Shown here in pieces: positions 49,601 through 57,500 of a stretch of 64,000 nt of DNA. Position 1 is the first letter of the stretch. The number at the start of each line of letters is the position of its first letter. This DNA comes from Microglena sp. YARC (Eukaryota; Chlorophyta; Chlorophyceae; Chlamydomonadales; Chlamydomonadaceae): assembly GCA_022414725.1 (NCBI GenBank), contig CM039464.1, forward strand, positions 24,561,529-24,625,528, written 5' to 3'. The notes beneath the pieces were generated by a model, which was not told where the DNA came from, made no database searches, and worked only from the letters and a program-made list of their open reading frames with translations. Position numbers and translations under genes: made by a program.

Positions 49601-52124
49601 TGTTTATACAACTTATATTAACTGTTATTATTATAGTGTCACAATAATATTAGTTTTTCAAATAAATTCAAAATTCTGGTGAGACGGCTCGTCCGACTAA
49701 TATTATATAATATTATTCATTCACTAATATTGTATAACATAGCCGACCCCTAGTAGTGAGCAATGGTGCAGTTTCGTTTTCAGAATTCTGTAGGTCCAGT
49801 TGTGTAACACGAGTTGCGACACAAGCCTGATGTCAGGATTGTGGCGTAGTATGGTGTAGGACAGAGCGCGAAGTGCGGAACCCGGGGGGAGGGGGGGGAA
49901 TTCGAATTTGAATTGTTGCATGTTTTTTCAATATACTTTGGGCTGCTCACCGTCTTCCAATTCCAATTCTCCCCGTGCAAGACCCACGGAAACCAGGGAA
50001 CATACTAAGCAGATTAGACAGTTTAAAGACTTGTCTAGGTCACTAACCTGGGGATGGGGGGGGGGGGGGGGGGGGGGGGGGCAGGGTTGAATAGTGCACT
50101 ATTTTCTTCTTCATGCAACTTACAAATAAAGCAACTCGGTGCGACCCAGAAAGGGGGGCTCCACCGAAAAGCCTCCCTAAGGCACTTGGCTATAATTAGC
50201 CAGGCAAAATTTCAAAGTTTAATAAATTCTATTTTTTTAAATGTAACTGTCAAAACTGTCACAAACCTGCGGGGGGGGGGGGGGGGGGGGGGGGGGGGGA
50301 GGACGAAATTGAATAGTGCACTGCTTTTCTGTTTTGTTTAGGGGGTTAGGGTTTTTTGTGCATTTCTGACTAATTTAGCCAGACCCGTGCAGTACCATGT
50401 AGCGACAGCATGGCGAGGCGTTGTCGAAAGAAGCCCAGTGGAATAGTGATGTTGAGCACAGCCTCAGAACTGACATTTGGGAACATCCATGTACAGTTGT
50501 ACTTCTATGCATCAATATGGTTATGATATGACCAGACATATCAATTTGAGCACCACCTTCGACTGGCATTTGTAAACATCCATATACAGTTTTGCTTGCA
50601 TGCATCAATACGGTAATGATATGATCAGACATATCAATTTGAGCACCGCTCCTAACTGGCATTCGTAAACATCCATGTAAAAAAAAAACGCCTGGAGGGG
50701 TGTTGTGTTAAGGGGACCCTCTAGTATGCCGCAGCTGGGGAAAGTCGCCATGGCAGACAAAGTAAGTGTCATCCTCCAGGCATCCATGTACAGTTGTACT
50801 TGTGTGCATCAATACCGTAATGATATAACCAGACAAAGTAAGTGTCACCCTCCAGGCATCCATGTACAGTTGTATTTGTGTGCATCAATACCGTAATGAT
50901 ATAACCAGACAAAGTAAGTGTCACCCTCCAGGCATCCATGTACAGTTGTACTTGTGTGCATCAATACCGTAATGATATAACCAGACAAATCAATGTGAGC
51001 ACCGCTCCTTACTGACATTCGTAAACATCCATGTTCAGTTCTGGCACCCCAGTGTGGTTTTGACCTCAGAGTCCGCTTGTTTTGTAGAACCCCTGCCCCC
51101 AGCAGAAACTACCCACACCAGAAACTGGCACCCTTGTGTGCTTTTGACATTCAGTGCAGCTGCGGAGGATGTCAGCAGTCCAGGCTTGGAGGTCAGAGTG
51201 GACCTGGTTAGGATCCATCCATCCATCCAAGCATACATATATAAATCCATGAATACATACATACCTCAGCCTCTAAACGTTTGACCTCAGAGTCCGCTGG
51301 TTGTGAAGAGCCCCTGCCCCCAGCAGAAACTGTCACCCTAGTGTGGTTTTGACATTAAGTACAGCGGCGGAGGATGTCGGCAATCCAGGCTCGGAGGTCA
51401 GAGCGGACCCGGTTAGGATCCATCCATCCATCCAAGCATCCATCCATCCATTTATCCATCAAAGCAAACATCGATATACACATACGTACCTCAGCATCTA
51501 GACGTTTGACCTCAGAGTCCGCTTGTTTTGTAGAGCCCCTGCCCCCAGCAGAAACTACCCACACCAGAAACTGGCACCCTTGTGTGGTTTTGACGCTCAG
51601 TACAGTTGCAGAGGATGTCAGCAGTCCAGGCTTGGAGGTCAGAGCGGACACAGTTAGGATCCATTCATCCATCCATCCACCCAAGCATACATCCATGAAT
51701 CCATACGTACCTCAGCCTCTAGACGTTTGACCTCGGAATCCGCTGGTTTTGAAGAGCCCCTGCCCCCAGCAGCCTTCATTGATGACTGGTCACTGGTGTC
51801 TTGTTGGTGCACACCCTTACTGTGCATCAGGGCCGCCATCTCCCTGATCAGACAAAGTTGTGGGGTGGGGTGTGGGGTGGGGGGGATGATATTTGGGGTG
51901 GGGTGCGGGCTGGGTGGGGTTAGGTTGGGGTGGGATTTGGGGTAGGGGTGGGGGTGGGTTTAACACTGGCACGCACTTCATATGGCATTGGTTGGACCCT
52001 AATTCATTGATGACAGGTCACTGGTGTCGTGTTTGGTGCACTCCCTTGTTGTGCAACAGGGCAACCATCTCCCTGATCAGACAAAGTTGTGGGGGGGTGT
52101 GGGGTGGGGGGTGTGGGGTGATAT

Positions 52125-52157
<33 letters not shown>

Positions 52158-54537
52158 CGTTAGGTTGGGGTGGGATTTGGGTTGGGTTGGGGTTGGGTTG
52201 AAGACTGGCACGCCATTCATGTGGCATTGGTTGGTCCCTAGTTCATTGATGACAGGTCACTGGTGTCATGTTGGTGCACTCCCTTATTGTGCAACAGGGC
52301 AACCATCTCCCTGATCAGACAAAGTTGTGGGGTGGGGTGTGGGGTGGGGGGGGGGTGATATTTGGGGGTGGGGGGGGTGGGGTTTAAGACTGGCACGCAC
52401 TTCATATGGCATTGGTTGGTCCCTAGTTCATTGATGTATGGTCACTGGTGTTTGTGGTGGTGCACTCCCTTATTGTGCATCAGGACAACCATCTCCCTGA
52501 TCAGACAAAGTTGTGGGGTGGGGTGTGGGGTGGGGGGGTGATATTTGGGGGTGGGGGGGATTTGGGGTTGGGTTGGGGTTGGGTTTAAGACTGGCACGCA
52601 CTTCATATGGCATTGGTTGGTCCCTAGTTCATTGATGTATGGTCACTGGTGTTGTGGTGGTGCACTCCCTTATTGTGCATCAGGGCAACCATCTCCTTGA
52701 TTAGACAAAAGTTGTGGGGTGGGGTGTGGGTGGGGGGGGTGATATTTGGGGGTGGGGGGGGATTTGGGGTTGGGTTGGGGTTGGGTTTAAGACTGGCACG
52801 CACTTCATATGGCATTGGTTGGTCCCTAGTTCATTGATGTATGGTCACTGGTGTTGTGTTGGTGCACACCCTTACTGTGCATCAGGGCAACCATCTCCCT
52901 GATGAGATCAAGTAGACGCATTGTTTGTATAAAATCTAGCGCTGCTGGTGGTTGGCCCCAGTGCAAGCAGACAGACTGGCTCCCTCAACCTCACGCCTCG
53001 TAATAAGGTATAATATTCGTCTATTTATAAGTAAAGAGAATACCTGGTGGGGCGTGGTATTAAGGGAGATCATCTTCCGACGGTAGAGAACGGGCTGCTA
53101 CTTTGCCTGGACAGTGCTACCATGGCGGTAGACAGCGACCGCGAACACTAGAGCACACCCATAGGGATTCAAACCCTGTACCTCTACCATTGAGCCATTA
53201 GTTGAAACGGGATAGGTTATTTATAATATACTGTTGTGTTGGTGTGGGGTGGGGTGGTGGGATTTGGGGGTGGGGTGGGTGGGGTGGGGGTGAGGTTAAG
53301 ACGGGCCCGCACTTTCCATGGCATTAGTTGGACCCTAATGTTGTGTTCAGTTGTTTTGTTCGTTTCACCCTGTTACAGTGTATCAGGGCCGCCATCTCCC
53401 TGGCAAGATAAAGTAGAAGCATTTTTAGTTTAGAATCTAGTGTTATGTTGCATTGGTCTGGGCTGTGTTGGTCTGGGCTGAGCCGTGTTGTGTCGTGTTG
53501 GTCTGGGCTGTGTTGGTCTGGTCTGAGCTGTGATGTGTCGTGTTGGTCTGGGCTGTGTTATATTGGTCTTTGCTGTGTATGTATGCATTGTGTTGTGCTG
53601 GTCTGAGCTGTGTTATGGTGGTCTGTGTTGTGTCGGTCTGTGCAGTGTTATGTGGGGTCTGCTTATGTTGAAATTAAGCTTTGAAATGCCAAGTATGTTA
53701 TTTAGGTCCGCTAGTTTGTAGGACATCAGTGCCACCAGAGACCATTCCACCCCACTCCTCACATCACCTCACTCCTCACATCACCCCACTCCCCACATTA
53801 CCCCATGCCCCACATCACCCCACGCCCCACATCAACCCACTCCCAACATCACCCCACCCCACTCAACACTCATCTGCATGTTTAGATTGATGCTATCAAT
53901 GCGCAAAAGTGATTTTATCATGGCTCAGAGTTGTCAGAACTTGCCGTGTCCTAGCCCCCTCTCATGGCACTCCCCCCAATCCCACCCCTTCACCCCCCAC
54001 CCTTTCATACCCCACATCTTCCCGCCCCACCCCTTTCCAACCCAACCCACCTCTTCCCACCCCACCCCTTCCCACCCCTTCCAACCCCACCCCTTCCTAC
54101 CCTACACCTTCGCACCCCACCCCTTCACACCCCACCCCTTCACACGATACCCCTACCCAACCCATGCCTTCACACCCCACCCCACCCCTTCCCACCCCAC
54201 CCCTTCCTACTCTACACCTACGCACCCCACCCCTTCACACCCCACCCCTTCACACGATACCCCTACCCAACCCATGCCTTCCCACCCCACCCCACCCCTT
54301 CCACCCCACCCCTTCCTACCCTACACCTACGCACCCCACCCCTTCACACCCCACCCCTTCACACGATACCCCTTCCCAACCCATGCCTTCACACCCCACC
54401 CCACACCTTCCCACCCCACCACCCCCACCAAGTGACTCACTGGAGGGAAGCTCGAGCAGCAGCAGCCTCTGATGCATGTTTCTCAACTTGAACACGAAGC
54501 GATGCACACTCTGCCTCTAGTGACTGTGTCCTGTGCA

Positions 54538-54570
<33 letters not shown>

Positions 54571-57500
54571 TCAGGTTTTGGTGCAACCAATATCGTCTGG
54601 GTGGAAAATGTGCTTGGGGCAGGAGAAAGTCTGGTCAGTGTAGTTATTCGTTTACTACACTTGGTGTTTTGCCCCTAGTGACTGTGTCCTGTGGAGGAGG
54701 GGCATAAGGGCTTACTGCGTCTGCCATGGTGACTTTACCCAGCAGCGGCGTACAGGAGGGTCCCCTTAACACCGCGCCCCTCCAGGCAGTTTTTGTTTGT
54801 TTGTTTTACCTTGCTTTCATTTTCTTTTTCAGCAACTCTTTCCTTTGCTTGGCGTCCTTCAGTTCGATGGTCAGGAGCTCCACCTCTCCCTGCCACATGC
54901 GTGATGCTGCCTTTGTTGTGTCGCTGCTCTGGATTGTTAGGAAGCGCTGTATGGGGTGGGATGGAATAGAATGGTTAGTACAGTGGGGTGGGGTGGGGAG
55001 GGGTGGGATGGGATAGAGTGGTTAGTGCAGTGGGGTTGGGTGAGGTGGGGAGGGGTGGGGTGGGATGGTCAGGAGCACCACCTCGCCCTGCCACATACGC
55101 AATGCTGCCTTTGTCGTGTCGCTGGTCTGGATTGTTAGGAAGTGCTGTATGGGGTGGGGTGGGATAGAGTGATTAGTGCAGTGGGGTTGGGTGAGGTAGG
55201 ATACTGTTGTTTGTAACTTGGCTTGGCTTGGGATGGGTTGGGTTGGGTGAGATAGAATACAGTGGTTAGTGGGGTGGGGTGCGCTAGGCTGATATTGCTT
55301 GGGTTGGTTTGGCTTGGGTTGAATTTTGTGGTGATGTGTTGAAAGTGGCATGGTATGAGGGCTAGCTGAGTGTATTGTTAACACCATACCATGCAGGTTG
55401 ATGGCGTACAGCAAACAGTTTATGTACAGCAAACAGTTGGAACCCTTTTCTTACCTCATCAGACAAATGCGATTGGGGCGGGAGGCCTGCAGCATACAGG
55501 GGGACATATGAAACGATTCAGATTTATGAGACTGTGGACTGCTAGTGGTACTGAATGGGGTGGGAGGCCTGCAGTGAGATTGTGGGCTTCTACTGCTACT
55601 TATTGGGGTGGGAGGCCTGCATCAGATAGGGGGACATAGGAAACGATTCAGGTTCATGAGATTGTGGGCTTCTACTGCTACTTATTGGGGTGGGAGGCCT
55701 GCAGCAGACAAGGGGACAATGGAAACGATTCAGGTTTACGAGATTGTGGACTGCTACTGTAAAACTGTAAATTTAACTTGAACTTGATTATGTGGCTCCA
55801 GCCAGCAATTTGGCTGCTCGCCAGGTGCTCGCCATAAATTGAACACTACCAGTATAGCACTGTAAATGAAACTCTGTGACTGCAAGACTGCAATTGTAAC
55901 ACAATAAATACGGTATAACACTGTTACTGTGACACTACCTGTACAGCACTGTACAATTGTAATCAAGTGACACTACAATTGTAACACTATACATTTAACA
56001 CTATAATTGTAACACTATACATTTAACACTATAACACTATACATTTAACACTATAATTGTAACACTATACATTTAACACTATAATTGTAACACTTTACAT
56101 TTAACACTATAATTGTAACACTATACATTTAACACTATAATTGTAACACTATACATTTAACACAGCAATTGTAACACTATACATTTAACACTACAATTGT
56201 AACACTATACATTTAACACTACAATTGTAACACTATAATTGTAACACTATACATTTAACACTATAATTGTAACACTATACATTTAACACTATAATTGTAA
56301 CACTATACATTTAACACTATAATTGTAACACTATACATTTAACACTATAATTGTAACACTATACATTTAACACTATAATTGTAACACTATACATTTAACA
56401 CTATAATTGTAACACTATACATTTAACACTACAATTGTAACATTATACATTTAACACTATAATTGTAACACTACCAGTGTAGCACTGTTAATGAAACACT
56501 GTAACTGCAACATTGCAACTGTAAAACAATAAGTATAACAATGCCAATATAACTATAACACTACCAGTGTAGCACCTTATCTGTATCACTGTGGCTGCAA
56601 CACTGCAGTTGTAACACAATAAAGTTAACACTGTAACTGTAACACTGCCAGTGTAGCAATTTATATGTTACTATGTCAAAACAGACATATGATGAAGGTG
56701 GGAGGCCTGCTGCAGAGATAGGGATGTAGGGAACGTTTTAGGTTCATGAGATTGTGGACTGTTACTGTGGCACTGTAACTGTGACACTGTAACTGTCACA
56801 CTGTTACTGTGATACTGTAACTGTGACACTATAACTGTGACATTGTAACTGTGACACTGTAACTGTGACAATGTAACTGTGACACTGTAATTGTGACACT
56901 GTAATTGTGGCACTGTAACTGTGACACTGTAACTGTGACACTATAACTGTGACACTATAACTGTGACACTGTAACTGTGACAATGTTATTGTGACACTGT
57001 TACTGTGACACTACAACTGTGACATTGTAAGCCTAAACAAAAGTAATGATAACGCCTGGTGGGGCGTGGTATGAAGGGAGCGTGGTATTAATGGTGGTAG
57101 AGAACGGGCTGCTATTTTACCTGGACAGTGCTAACATGGCGGTTGACAGCGACCACGAACACTAAAGCGCACGCGTAGGGGTTCGAACCCAGCACTTTCT
57201 TCAGTCCAGCGAAATGATCAACCATTGAACCAATTACCGAACCGGGATGTGACACTGTAAGTTTAATACTGTGAATAAAACAATGAAAGTTGGACACCGC
57301 CAGTACAGCAGAACTGAATGCTATCTTACAACCACCAGCCCTACATGCTATCCATCCACCACCCGACATCCATGCTATCCATTCACCACCCGACATGCAT
57401 GCTATCTACCCATCACCAGGCATGCATTCTATCTCCACTGCCGCCACCCCCTCCTCTCCCACCAAGTCCTACACCCCCTCCCCGACCCATTTCACCACCA

